DNA of 64,000 nucleotides from Paulownia fortunei (lineage: Eukaryota; Streptophyta; Magnoliopsida; Lamiales; Paulowniaceae): assembly GCA_019321725.1 (NCBI GenBank), contig CM033110.1, positions 9,851,278 to 9,915,277 on the forward strand. Direction: 5' to 3'. Numbering within the stretch: position 1 is the first letter of the stretch; the number at the start of each line of letters is the position of its first letter. Of this stretch, positions 11,066-22,233 are shown piece after piece. The notes beneath the pieces were generated by a model that was given only the letters and a program-made list of their open reading frames with translations, did no database searches and was not told the origin of the DNA. The position numbers were made by a program, and so were the translations under genes.

Positions 11066-13542
11066 CATTCTGTAATACCCAAACCTCATACTACTCACTT
11101 GACTAATATGATTCATGCTACTTATATGCTAATTTGCATTAATATCTACATCACATCTTTTATAGCATTCTTAATCATTATAACTCTAATGCTATCACTT
11201 GATGTTAGTGGTTGAGATCCTATAACCTAATTATGTAATCTATATTTAGATAAGATAAAGAATAGATTGATTAATATAGTGGATATTCATAAGTTATATG
11301 TTATAATTTTAGAAGTGTTAAAAGTGTCACTAGTAAGATTATATGATTCGATTCAAATTGATCGAGGTATTTTAAAGGTATTGTAATACCCGAGCCACTT
11401 ACTACTCATATGACCAAATATGATTCATGCATTACATGTTAATTGCATGCTATTTGCATTGATATGACGTCATATAATTTATTTTATTTTATACCGCGTT
11501 TTTAATCATTGAAAACTTAATTTTGAAGCTCTCGTACGATATTGATTATCGAATCCCCTAACCTAAGTGGTTGATTTTATATTGAGATAAGAAGAAATTG
11601 AGGTATCAATATAGTGAATAGTGCTAGGTTACACGTGGTAACCTTAGGAGTTCGAAAGGTGTCACCAAAAAGTTTATAGAAAGCAAGTCGGTTCAACATG
11701 AATTTTAATATTATATATATTTAAATCATACACTTGGGATAACTAGACATACAATATTATAATTTAAATATTATATAACTAGGTTCATAGGTTTGTAACA
11801 CTATCGGTGCACAAACTTATCAATCGGGCAAGAACCGATGATTTTCGGGTGAAGAACCTAATGAACGGATATAGGAATTAGCTATGAGAATGAATGGTGA
11901 TGAAGATAGGTTGCAACCAAATAGGAATATGTGAGACACACAAGATTAGGGCTGCAAGATAAGGGAGAAAATCAGATTATACCATTACATGCCACCTCAA
12001 GCATATGCCACCTCATGCTTAGACTTATCAAGCTAGCACCTTAACCTATTCTTCACTCTTAAGCTAACAGCTACAACTTGAACCTTATTCTGAACCATTT
12101 CAGCTTCTAAATACATGGAAAAATATCTCTAAATAGGTGTTAAGTGATTCCAACCGAAAAAGGAGGCAAAACATGCAAAGGGAAGGAGAAATAACCAAGT
12201 TTAAGTAGAAAATTGTGCAAGGTGAGCTTAACCTACGGGTTTGGCATGACTTTCAGAATTATTTTGAGGTTTATTGGCTTCTTAAGATTTCAATATTATT
12301 TATAAATGTGTTAGAATGTTATTAGATAGGCTTTGATGCATAAAGAAATGGTTTGTGGTTGGAAATATATGATAGAAAGCACTTGTGCTAGAAACTGTCA
12401 CCTTACTGTATTCTTGTGTTTTAGACTTCAAAAGTATATGGTATATTGAATAAAACCTAAAATTATCATCATATACATGTTTATATATGAGTTAAGAGTA
12501 TTGGAATAAATTTTGATTGATTAGAAATTGAAATAGAGAATGATATTGGAGAAACACTCAAACTGCCAAAGTAGCAAAATCTGTTTTGGTGTGCTGTGAA
12601 GGAGACTGAATTAGGGGAGCTAAATCCATTAGTTTTGGAAAGAATTTAACCTGGTGGTCTCTGTGTATATGTTATATAAGTTTGGTAAAAAGTTTGGAGA
12701 GATTGAATATACATAAAGGTGCCAAAACTATTAATGTCATGAAGTGTTCAAAACTGTCACGGTAGGAAAACAATCTGTTTTAGTATGTTGTGAAGGGAGC
12801 TGAACTTGGGAAGCTATATCCATGAGTTTTATCAATTCTATGATATGGTTACATTTATATACATGTTATCTAAGTGTGGTAAAAATTTGGGAGTGATTGG
12901 ATATATTTAGGATGTCAAAATTATCATGTAACTAAATTGGACAGCAAGTAAATATGAAAATATGAATCTGTCCAATTTGATAACTTAGCATATTTCAACC
13001 TACACATGTTGCTATTGAGTGTTAACAATTATGTACATGATATTAGAGTTATAATACTTCAATTATATGATGTTTACTGTATCTAAGATGAGAAATTAAT
13101 GTATTGGAGGGATTAGATTGGGTTCTAGTTTGTAAAACCTAGATAGCTTGGTGTTTAAGGTCTTAGTATGATATTTTATGCTTTCAACTTGTCAAATTGG
13201 GAATGGTGCTTGATGTTGGTAATATTACAGGCTATTTTACATATAAGATTGGAGGAGAACAATAAACAAATCTAGACTAAGCCACCAACCAAGTGAAAGG
13301 TAAGTAAAGATTTATTTGTAACTACAATGGATAGACATAGTAAATGTGTGATTTATATGTAATACCATAGATCATATGTACAAAGTAGAGGACATACATT
13401 ACTATCATTCATGTCCATTGAGCATACATACATGAGCATTGGCACATGCATGCATCATATATGAGCATTGTGATAAATCTTGCATTGCAGGGCATGATTC
13501 TAAGAAAGAAAAAATATTTTGCTAACCACTACTAGTGCACCA

Positions 13543-13640
13543 AAGCATGCATGGATTTGCATGGTTTTATGCACAGATTTGTAGGTTCGCGTGCATGGAT
13601 TTGCATGCGTATGAGTATGCATGGATTTGCATGCTTATAT
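13543..13640 (+). repeat. CATGCA minisatellite in N1 5' LTR
   Basis: Imperfect tandem copies of a GCATGGATTTGCATG unit interrupted by GTTTTATGCACAG and GTAGGTTCGCG spacers. Upstream at 13445-13455 the composite reads CACATGCATGCAT, where other copies have CACGTGCATGCAT. Confidence 0.7.
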
Positions 13641-13837
13641 GATTATTGGCCATTGGACTATGGCGGTGTACAGAATTCTTTTTCGGTGTGTGGGATAGTA
13701 GCGTTGGTCAAGGGCCCAAGAAAGAAATGATTTTGAGAGAAATATTTGATGCATAAAATTGCATTGTGGGCATAGCATTTTGAGATGCATGACTTGATAT
13801 TGTAGATTATTCTTTGACATGCATAATCATTACTTGC

Positions 13838-13851
13838 TGAGCATTAGCTCA
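13838..13851 (+). promoter_or_regulatory. TGAGC-ATTA-GCTCA palindrome (N1 5' LTR)
   Basis: A perfect 5-bp inverted repeat about 260 bp upstream of the LTR TATA box. Equivalent sites: 27715-27728 (S5), 4700-4713 (S1), 19977-19990 (S2, one G-to-A-type change giving GCTTA) and 1518-1532 (E1). Confidence 0.5.
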
Positions 13852-14098
13852 TATAGTTTATGCATTGTAGGTGAGTACGACAATGGTTGAAGCATCTTTT
13901 ACTGGCTGGGTGGCAGTTGGAGCTCTTACAGGTGTCTGAGAGAGTGTGTACATGGATGACGACCTGTTAGGCTATTTTGTTAGCTTGTTATATTTTGAGT
14001 CTGTTGTATTATATTTTTAGACTGTTACTATATTTCACTTTTAAAATTTTACTGTAAATAAGTATGTAAATATTGGGTTATTGTGGGTGTTGTGCTTT

Positions 14099-14107
14099 TA
14101 TATAAAT
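14099..14107 (+). promoter_or_regulatory. Predicted LTR TATA box (N1)
   Basis: TATATAAAT lies about 180 bp before the LTR end, in a block conserved in every long Gypsy LTR here (for example 17487-17495, 27905-27913, 32317-32325, 39864-39872). Transcription would be expected to start about 30 bp downstream. Confidence 0.6.
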
Positions 14108-14289
14108 ACTGATCCTGCTATATACTTGACATATGTTAGAAAGTATTTTAAATAGGGTTGTACATGTAAGAAGTGATTTATCTTTTCTTAAAGTGTTACA
14201 AAAAAAAAATATTCCATGCATGCACATAGGTTCTATCATGTCAAATTATACTATATATCTAGTTGTGTAGTAATGGGGATGTTACAGAA

Positions 14290-14303
14290 TGGTATCAGAG
14301 CCC
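14290..14303 (+). other. Primer-binding site, initiator-Met type (N1)
   Basis: TGGTATCAGAGCCC, three bases after the LTR end. It complements the 3' end of plant initiator methionine tRNA, the usual minus-strand primer of chromoviruses. Confidence 0.9.
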
Positions 14304-14457
14304 AGGTCTTAATTCTGTAGACTGTCCATGTACATGATCTTAAAACTTGCGGAGCATAGCCACGCCAGTAAGTTTTACATTATCATATATTTCATCGCAT
14401 ATTCCATGAATTATATTGGCTATATATTGTCAAACTTGTGTAAAACAGCGCTGCAAA

Positions 14458-15539
14458 ATGGTGAGAACTCGTGGTGAGAGCAGTGGTGGTGCTAGAGCGT
14501 AGAGAAATGAGACACCAACGCCAGTTAATGATCGAGATACCATGATTAACCAATTGATAGAGTTAATTGAACGACAGTCCGAATAAATTCAGCAACTGAT
14601 TTGACAAAGAGATAATGGTGAGCATCCGCGGGTGGAGATAAACCAACAGCGGGCGGACTATATATATATATGGTGGGAGAACGATTTAGGAAGCTGGATC
14701 CCCCAACATTTGAGGATGCGATTGATCCTACCGATGCAAAGGACTGGTTGAGGACCTTAGAAAATATGTTCCAATATAGCAGGGTGCCAGTAGAGGAGAG
14801 GGTAATGTGTGCCACTTTCATGCTTTGCAGTAGTGCAGGCTATTGGTGGGATATGATCAGCAGCATAAAAGACATTACTACCATGAGTTGGGACATATTC
14901 AAGGAGTTATTCTGAAATAAATATTTCACGGCCCCAGTTCGTATGAAGAAGATGAATGAGTTTATACAACTACGACAAGAAGCAATGACTATTGGGGGAT
15001 ATATTCGTAAATTTGAACAACTGTCCAGGTTCGCTATGCACATGGTCAGTACTGAAGCACTTAAAGTAGAGAGATTTCTGGAGGGTTTGAGGCTAGAGTT
15101 ATACCGAAATGTGAATATGGCGGGTACTCAAGGGGTGACATTTTCACAGGTAGCTGAGAGGGCACTAGTAGCAGAATAGGTTGAATTGAGAATCGCTCAT
15201 GCACAAGAGGATCGATAGGAATTCAGACAGCAGGGACAGAGATGGACTGTGGGGCAAAAGAGGCTAGTCCAAATGCAGAGGCCGATCCAAATATAGAAGT
15301 TGGGATTTAAATTTCAAGGAGAACAAGGCCAACAACAAGAAGGTCAAAATAAGAGGCCACGGGTCGAACAAGAAAAAGCACCGATGCCAGAAGCTGTGTG
15401 TCAGAAATATGGTAATCGACATACTGGAGGTTGCTATATAGATACCAGGACGTGTTTTCAATGTGGAATACCAGGACATATTGCTAAATTTTGCCTAGGT
15501 AAATAAAATCAGACCAGCCAAAAGAATATACCAACCAAG
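14458..15539 (+). pseudogene. Gypsy gag (N1): capsid and zinc knuckle
   Basis: ATG at 14458 opens MVRTRGESSGGARA, followed by an early TAG. Segments in order: PVNDRDTMINQLIELIE at 14521, the capsid domain from about 14670 with FRKLDPPTFEDAIDP, WLRTLENMFQ and GYWWDMI, then RKFEQLSRF and ERFLEGLRLELY. The RNA-binding knuckle CFQCGIPGHIAKFC (15452-15493) fits C-X2-C-X4-H-X4-C. At least five stops replace Gln codons (for example 14500, 14583, 15177, 15504), and one frameshift lies near 14660. Capsid assembly and RNA packaging would be the normal roles. Confidence 0.9.
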
Positions 15540-15953
15540 GTGTTCACCATGACTAGGGCGGATGCAAAAGCAAATCTATCGATGGTAACAGGTACACTTT
15601 ATATTTCTAGTGTTCCAACACTTGTATTATTTAATTCTGGAGCCATGCATTCATTTGCATCCACTAAGTACGTGAAGAGGCTGGGTAGAATACCAGATGT
15701 AGTAGAAATCAGTTATAGTGTAACAGTCCCCTCTGGAGATGCTAGACAAACTGATCGGATTTTGAGAGCTTGTGCTATACTTGTTGAAGGTAGAGAATTA
15801 CGTGCTGATTTGATTGTACTGGATATGAAGGCTACTATCAACTGTAAGGAAAAGACGGTGACATTTCAACTTTCTCGAAAAGAGTCTTTCACATTTGCCA
15901 GCATTGTGAAGAATTTCAGATTCCCTATGATTTTAGCAGTGAAGGCACAATGA
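15540..15953 (+). pseudogene. Gypsy aspartic protease with Asp-to-Asn change (N1)
   Basis: This retropepsin-like domain would cleave the polyprotein. The active-site triplet reads LFNSGAMHSF: codon 15633-15635 is AAT, where G2 has GAT (33828-33830), so the catalytic Asp is lost. A deletion of about 45 bp at 15829 removes the segment with ILGMDWL that G2 retains, the conserved second half of the fold. Both defects would separately abolish activity. The frame is otherwise open for 137 codons and then stops at 15951. Confidence 0.9.
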
Positions 15954-15980
15954 TTACTCGATGATGGTTGTGAAGGGTAC

Positions 15981-17003
15981 TTGGTGAGTGTCATGAACAT
16001 TAAGGAACAACACCCACCAACTCTGAGTGAAATACCAGTGGTACGAGAATATACTGAAGTATTCCCAGATGATCTTCCAGGACTGCTACCAGATCGTGAA
16101 ATAGAGTTTGTTATTGACATACAATTAGGAACGTCTCTAATTTCTAAAACTCCCTACAGAATGGCTCCCTTGGAGTTGAAAGAATTGAAAGTACAATTAC
16201 AGGACTTGTTAGACAAGGGATTTATCAGACTGAGGTTTTCACCTTGGGGAGCACCAGTTCTGTTTGTACATAAGAAGGATGGCACCATGAGACTGTGCAT
16301 CAATTATCGAGAGTTGAATAAGGTCATGATTAAGAATAAATATCCATTACCTGGAATCGATGATTTATTTGACCAGCTTCAGGGTGCCGCAATATTTTCA
16401 AAGATTGACTTACGCTTCGAGTACCATCAACTAAAAATAAAGGAAGAGGATATCCCCAAGACGGCATTTAGTACAAGATATGGGCACTATAAATTTTTGG
16501 TGATGCCGTTCGGATTGACTAACGCTTCAGCAGTATTTAGAGCGTTCAAGGAGTTTCTGGATAAATTTATTATTATGTTCATCGATGACATTCTAGTTTA
16601 CTCCAAAAGTAAAAAAGATCATACTGTACATTTAACACAAGTACTAAAGGTCCTAAAAGCGAAGCAGCTATACGCTAAATTCAAGAAATGCGAGTTCTGG
16701 TTAGATCGTATGGTATTCTTGGGACATGTTATATCAGGAGCAGGAATATCAGTAGATTCAAGTAAAGTTGAAGCTATCAACAACTGGATGCATCCTACTA
16801 ATCCTTCGGAGGTGTGCAGTTTTCTAGGTTTAGCTGGATATTATCGAAGATTTATGGAGGGGTTCTCCAAGATTGCTATGCCATTGACACAATTAACCAG
16901 AAAATGGATGACGTTTAGATGGATGGATATGTGTGAGCGAAGTATGAGTATGCATGGATTTGCATGCTTATATGATTATGCATGGATTTGCATGCTTATA
17001 TGA
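15981..17003 (+). pseudogene. Gypsy reverse transcriptase fused to LTR sequence (N1)
   Basis: A 340-codon open frame. It covers RT from [11 protein letters not shown] through [51 protein letters not shown] and the FIDDILVYS active site (Asp codons 16583-16588) to the connection region [13 protein letters not shown] short deletion has removed about seven residues after NASAVF. From about residue 321 the translation leaves pol and runs through LTR repeat sequence ([12 protein letters not shown]), so the C-terminal 20 residues are fortuitous. It is the longest open frame in the window, but it lacks RNase H and integrase. Confidence 0.92.
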
Positions 17004-17673
17004 TTATGCATAGATTTGCATGCTTATATGATTATTGGCCATTGGACTATGACAGTGTACAGAGCTCTTTTTCGATGTGTGGGATAGTAACGTTGGTCAA
17101 GGGCCCAAGAAAGAAATGATTTTGAGAGCAATATTTGATGCATAAAATTGTATTGTGGGCATAGCATTTTGAGATGCATGACTTGATATTATAGATTATT
17201 CTTTGACATGCATAATCATTACTTACTGAGTGTTAGCTCATATAGTTTATGCATTGTAGGTGAGTACGACAATACTTGAAGCATCTTTTACTAGCTGGGT
17301 GGCGGTTGGAGCTCCTGCAGGTGTCTGAGAGAGTGTGTACATAGATGACGACCTGTTGGGCTATTTTGTTGGTTTATTATATTTTGAGTCTGTTGTATTA
17401 TATTTTTAGACTGGTACTATATTTCATTTTAAAACTTTACTATAAATAAGTATGTAAATATTGCGTTATTGTGGGTGTTGTACTTTTATATAAATACTGA
17501 TCCTGCTATATACTTGACATGTGTTAGAAATTATTTTAAATAGGGTTGTGTATGTAAGAAGTGATTTATCTTTTCTTAAAGTGTTACAAAAAAAAAAATT
17601 CCATGCATGCACACAGGTTCTATCATGTCAAATTATACTATATATCTAGTTGTGTAGTAATGGGGTTGTTACA
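16943..17673 (+). repeat. Truncated 3' LTR of N1
   Basis: Matches the 5' LTR from its CATGCA minisatellite to the terminal GTTGTTACA. The left edge is the deletion join with RT (GAAGT shared or near-shared between the two sides). The TATA box is at 17487-17495. Confidence 0.9.
16950..17033 (+). repeat. Three tandem 28-bp units in N1 3' LTR
   Basis: Units start at 16950, 16978 and 17006 (ATGCATGGATTTGCATGC plus a TTATATGATT tail); the third has one substitution. The 5' LTR of the same element has a single unit at this place, so the expansion is specific to the 3' copy. Confidence 0.9.
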
Positions 17674-19598
17674 GGTATACATCCATAGATTAACATACTT
17701 GGGATATCGGACTTGATATAGTGTGATTTAAGTGTCATATTACAAGATTCATATGTGCATGTGATTTTAGAAAATGAAAACTAGACAATCATTTAAGAAT
17801 CAAATGTCGATTGATTTGGAGATCGAATGAACGGTTAAGAAATTAGGACATAATGTATTATCCGATCATATGGAGATTAAAGTAGGTTGTACATAGATAA
17901 ATAAGTAATAAGAAATACTAGATTAGGGATGCATAATGTGTGAATAACCTCATATTTGAATCACCACATGACACCTCAAGCTTCCACCTCAACCTTTCTT
18001 CATTTCTATCCTTGAGCCACGACCAAAAACTATTTTGTTCATTTCTATCCTTCATATTTGAATTTTAGAAATTTCTGTCAAGAAATTTCAAGTAAAGAAA
18101 AAAAGTAAAAGAAGCAAAGGGAAGTAAGGAGGAGCAAGTTGAAGCTAAAATCTGTGCATAGGTGAGCTTAACTTATGTTTTTTATTTATGTTCTTGAATT
18201 GTTGGAGGGCTTATGATTTTTAAAGCTTCTATTATTGATTATAATCATGTTAGGATGTTATTTGTGGTCCTATGATTAACAAAAGAAGGAATTTTAGTTA
18301 CAAAATTACAATAAAAATCACTAGGGACAGAAACTGTATACTTGCTGATTTTTGATATTAAAGCTTTATATATGTACAATAACTGGATTAAAACCTGTTT
18401 ATTTCACCATATATGTGTTTATATATGAGTCTAGATGATGTATGTAAGTTTAGATAGGTTATAAATTGTAATATAGTGTGATAATTGAAGAGGTGCTTAA
18501 AATTGTCTTCTTTGAATTTCAGATTCTGTCCTATGTGAATGGTGTTGGTTTTACATCAATAAATCCATTATTTTTGGTGGTAATTTAACCTGGTTGTCTC
18601 TTTATATGTGTTATCTAATTATGGTGAAAATTTGGGAATGATTGAATATATTTAAGGGTGCCAAAACCATTAATGTCATGAAGTGTGCAAAACTGTCATG
18701 GTAGGAAAACAATCTGTTTCAGTATATTGTGAAGAGAGTTGATCCATGAGTTTTAGTAATTATATGACATGGTTACATTATATTTGATGTTATTTAAGTG
18801 TGGTAAAAATTTGGGAGTGATTGGATATGCTTAGGGATGTTAAAATTATCATGCAACTAAATTGGACAGCAAGAAAATATGAAAATATGAATCTGTCCCA
18901 TTTTATATCTTAGCATATTTCTACCTAGACATGTTGCTATTGAGTGGTAATAATTAGGTACATGATATTAGAGTTATAGTACTTTAATTATATGATGTTT
19001 ACATGTATCTAAGATGAGAAATTAAGGTATTTGAGGGACTAGATTGGGTTCTAGTTTGTGAAAGCATGATTGTTACCTAGATAGCTTGGTGTTTAAGATC
19101 TTAGTATGATATTTTATGCTTTCAACTTGCCAAATTGGGAATGGCGCTTGATGTTGGGTAATATTTCAGGATATTTTACATCTAAGATCGGATGGAAATA
19201 ATAAATAAATCTAGACTAATCCACCAATCAAGTGAAAGGTAAGTAAAGATCCATTTGCAACTATAACGCATGAACATAGTATGTCTTGAAGTATTTATAC
19301 CTAATGTGTGATGATATTTAAATTAACTGGATGACAAGTATAGTGTGTACCTTAAGATTTTTATGATTTTTGAAATATGTTAAGAGCAAGATGACTTCCA
19401 TTTCATATTGAACATACCATTCATGAGCATTTACATGTGCATGCACGTCATATAAGTATAGTAGAGGTTCTTGCATGCACTTTACAATTTGAGATATTAT
19501 TTTCAGAAAGAAAATATTTTAGTTGGCCACTACTAGTGTATCGAGGCATGCGAGGCAAGCTTATGTGATATTTTGGGGCGCCGTGAGTGTTATTTCTC

Positions 19599-19765
19599 GG
19601 AGGATTATAGGAGTTGACAGGGGGTGTGTCTCTGGTGGTCCCGAGAGGGTGGACCACTTAACTGTGTCCTTATTGACTCCACCAGTAGGACGACTTCTGG
19701 AGGATCATAGAGAAAGATAGGGGGTAGACCTCTGGTGATCCCAAGAGATGGCCCTTGGACTGAGT
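19599..19765 (+). repeat. About 100-bp tandem module (variant B) in S2
   Basis: AGGATTATAG at 19601 and AGGATCATAG at 19701 begin two diverged units, each followed by an AGGGGGT..CTCTGGTG core. It replaces the CATGCA array of the other LTRs at the same LTR position. S4 has the same module at about 61750-61930. Confidence 0.75.
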
Positions 19766-20418
19766 CAATTTGTTTATGGTCATGTGATTATTGATATTGT
19801 TCAGAGCTTTATCCGGTGCATAGTAGGTGGGCCAAGGGCCTAATAAATGAAGTGATTTTTAATAAAAACTCTTTGATTTATGAGTACTCAATTTGACACA
19901 TTTATAGCATCATATCTTATAGATGAGTTGCATGAGATTTTATATCATACTCTTGTCATGCATGATTTTTACTTATTGAGCGTTAGCTTATGTAGTTCAT
20001 GTATTGTAGGTGAACATGGTGAGACTTGAGACCTCTAGTTCACTGGCTGGCAGTGGAGCTCCTACAGGCTTTCAAAGATCAATGTACTTGGATAACGACC
20101 TGTTGGCCTATTTTGTAGACTGTGTTTTTAATTTTACAGTTATTGTATTATATTAGTGACTTTATCCTGTATATACTTTCAAAACTCCTTTGGATATAGA
20201 TTTTGAGTTTGTGATAGCTTTGATAGACTTGGTTAATGTTTAATAACTACCTATGTATATACAGGGTTACAGGATATGAAAGTACTTTACTTTTATCAAT
20301 GTTTTGTGGAAATGAGTGGAAAAAAAAATGTTATACACATGCATATGTGCACAAATTATTTTGTACAGGTTGTTTATATATATATTTATATATATTATTG
20401 AGAGGTTGTGACACACTC

Positions 20419-20990
20419 TGTTTAACAAAAATGTCACAATTTCTAGAGCATAGCCCCATAATGAAAAAGGAATCCCAATGAAGCTCATCATGGACCGAAC
20501 TATGTCCAATAGGGTTTGGTTCCTACGCTCTACAACCCCATTTAGTTGTGGAGTTCCTGGCAGAGTCTACTGCGAGAGAATCCCATTCTCTTTTAGATAA
20601 TCAAGAAACTCTGATACTTCGCCTAGTTTGTTTCACTTCATGCCTAAAATCTTTGAACCTATCAATGGCTTCAGACTTGTATCTTAAAAGATACACATAC
20701 CTATACCTAGAACAATCATCTATAAAGGTAATCAAATAGTGGTAGTTTCCTTGAGCACTAACACTTATTGGCCTACATATATCTGTAAGGATCAAATCCA
20801 AAGGGCTTGCAGCCCGCTCTACTTGTCCAATAAATAGTGACTTGGTCATCTTTCCCTTAAGGCAAGATTCACAAGTTGGAATTTCTTGCAATTCTGTAAG
20901 ATCAAGCAAGTTAGCTTAGTTGTGAATTCTTTTCTTAGTGATATGACCTAGTCTACCATGCCACAAGTACGTGGAATTATGATTATCTAT
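20419..20990 (-). pseudogene. Copia integrase (C2)
   Basis: Reading from 20990 leftward: the zinc-finger start with HGRLGHITKKRIHN, CESCLKGKMTKS, then the core with LDLILTDIC (first Asp), FIDDCSRYRYVYLL, a frameshift near 20605, FLDYLKENGILSQ, GTPQLNGVVERRN (catalytic Glu) and LLDIVRSMMSF, then LWGYALEI and FLLNRV. S2 splits the protein at LLNRV. The stretch holding the second catalytic Asp is missing or garbled at the frameshift. It would insert Copia cDNA; here it is inactive. Confidence 0.88.
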
Positions 20991-21430
20991 TTTATGTTTG
21001 TTACTTTATTGAATATGCTAGATGGATTTATTAGGTTGGACAATATATAAATCATTTGTCAAAGTCCCAAGATGAACTAAAGAAGAACCAAAGTAAAAGG
21101 AATAGTTTCCATCCTCTATAGAAAAATAATAACCCTCTCTAACCAAAACTACAATAGAGATAATGATCTTAATTAATTCAAGAACATAAAGACAAGAATT
21201 TAAAAATATTATTTTTCCATCTCCTAACACTAAGTAGATAATTTCTATGGCTAATGTAGCAACTTTTGCTCTATTTCCAAGCTTCAGGATCCCCTCTCCT
21301 CTACTCAGCTCCCAGCTTCTTGTCATTACCCGCAAATCATTGCATAGATGAGTACCATAGCCGGTATCTAATACCTAAGAAGCATCATTAACTGAAAGGT
21401 TAATTTCAACAAAGAACATACCAGAACTCT
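20991..21430 (-). pseudogene. Copia protease and pre-integrase region (C2)
   Basis: The protease active site VLDTGYGTHLCNDL is intact at about 21336-21385, immediately preceded by a stop (GAAS*). Frame 21018-21335 continues with RVMTRSWELSRGE, KLGNRAKVATLAI, CLYVLELIKIIISI and REGYYFSIEDGN, a typical Copia protease-to-pre-integrase segment ending TNDLYIVQPN. The order gag, protease, integrase, RT is the Copia order, which separates it from the Gypsy elements. Confidence 0.88.
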
Positions 21431-22233
21431 TCTGGCAATTTGCAAGATACTCCTTGGAGTTCCTCTTCTAATACCCAGGCTTGCCACAGTTGCGACACTT
21501 ATCGTCCGGTTTGAAACCTTTCTTCACTCCACCTGAGACCTTCATACCTTTAGCCTTCTTAGAAGAACTTTCTTCTTCCCTTTATTCGACCTTTTAGTCT
21601 TAGATTAGGATGAAGGGCCAACGAGTAGGACAGGCTTCTCTTTCTTCATAGTGGAGTCGACAGTCTTCAACATGTTGACTAGCTCAACAAAGCTAGCCTC
21701 CATTTTGTTCATGTTGAAGTTGACCACAAAGGAGTCAAATGAGGGCCACAAAGACTGCAACACAAGATCTACATAGAGTTTATTTTCCATTATAAATCCT
21801 AGGGAATCGAGTCTCTTGATCAAGGCTATCATCTTCAGTCCATGATCATGAAACAAAGAGCCTTCTGTCATACGACATCAAAAGAGCACCCTAGACACTT
21901 GTTATCTAGCTTGCGTTGTATGTTCACCATACAATTCTTTCAGTTGAAGGTGGATATCGGCAGCATGTGCCATACCCTCATGTTATCGTTGCAGCTCATT
22001 TGACATAGATGCTATCATATAGCACCGAGCCTACAGATCATCCTTAACATATTGATGATATTATGCTTGCTCTTCCTCTGACCCTTCTGGCGGAGCCAGA
22101 ATGTGACCATATCGGGGATATAAACCCTCTTTTTGGATTCGAGAACTATTCAAAAGTTCCTTAACTAGTCAACATAGTTGGGACTAGTGAGTTTGTTGGT
22201 GTTAAGAATTGATGCAAGTGGATTTTTAGCAAT
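21431..22233 (-). pseudogene. Copia gag (C2)
   Basis: Begins near 22233 with AKNPLASILNTNKLTSPNYVD; the expected ATG reads ATT. Stops follow within the first 40 codons. The intact-looking segment 21605-21871 has HGLKMIALIKRLDSLG, LQSLWPSFDSF and VVNFNMNKMEASF, then ELVNMLKTVDS. The zinc knuckle CRNCGKPGY at about 21466-21502 is followed by a stop in place of the next residue, so the last ligands are degraded. This is the copy with the best-preserved gag order in the window. Confidence 0.85.

Larger units (their letters stand above)
11382..14286 (+). repeat. 5' LTR of N1 (2905 bp)
   Basis: Starts TGTAATACCCGAGCC and ends GATGTTACA directly before the primer site. It contains the CATGCA minisatellite (13543-13640), the TGAGC palindrome (13838-13851), a TATATAAAT box (14099-14107) and a poly-A run near 14200. 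The short distance from TATA to LTR end implies a U3 of about 2.75 kb and a short R-U5. Confidence 0.9.
11382..17673 (+). mobile_element. Nested Gypsy element N1 with internal deletion, TSD GGTAT
   Basis: The complete 5' LTR is followed by a primer site, gag, protease and reverse transcriptase, and then, abruptly, the last 0.73 kb of a 3' LTR. Exact GGTAT duplications at 11377-11381 and 17674-17678 show that it entered S2 as one unit. RNase H, integrase, the polypurine tract and about 2.2 kb of the 3' LTR are deleted at 16943, where RT coding sequence runs into LTR repeat sequence. It cannot be autonomous. Confidence 0.93.
11071..20413 (+). mobile_element. Solo LTR S2 (net about 3.05 kb), split by N1
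   Basis: Left part 11071-11381 begins TGTAATACCCAAACC; right part 17679-20413 ends GGTTGTGACA. Flanks CATTC (11066-11070) and CACTC (20414-20418) fit a target duplication with one change. Deleting the block restores a continuous Copia integrase frame in C2 (LLNRVPRK), which confirms the insertion. Nested element N1 occupies 11382-17673 plus its duplicated GGTAT. Unlike the other LTRs, S2 has a roughly 100-bp tandem module at 19599-19765 where most carry the CATGCA minisatellite. Confidence 0.88.

Noticed and set aside
13543..13640. Regularly spaced short repeats resembling a CRISPR array
   Set aside because: The units are contiguous minisatellite copies with related spacers inside a plant LTR; there is no cas gene and no bacterial context.
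14290..14303. tRNA-like sequence TGGTATCAGAGCCC, also at 32503 and 58654
   Set aside because: It is only the complement of the tRNA 3' end, that is, a primer-binding site. No cloverleaf surrounds it.
20236..20481. 81-residue plus-strand frame at the right edge of S2
   Set aside because: It straddles the LTR/Copia junction, and the real coding sequence there is the minus-strand integrase.
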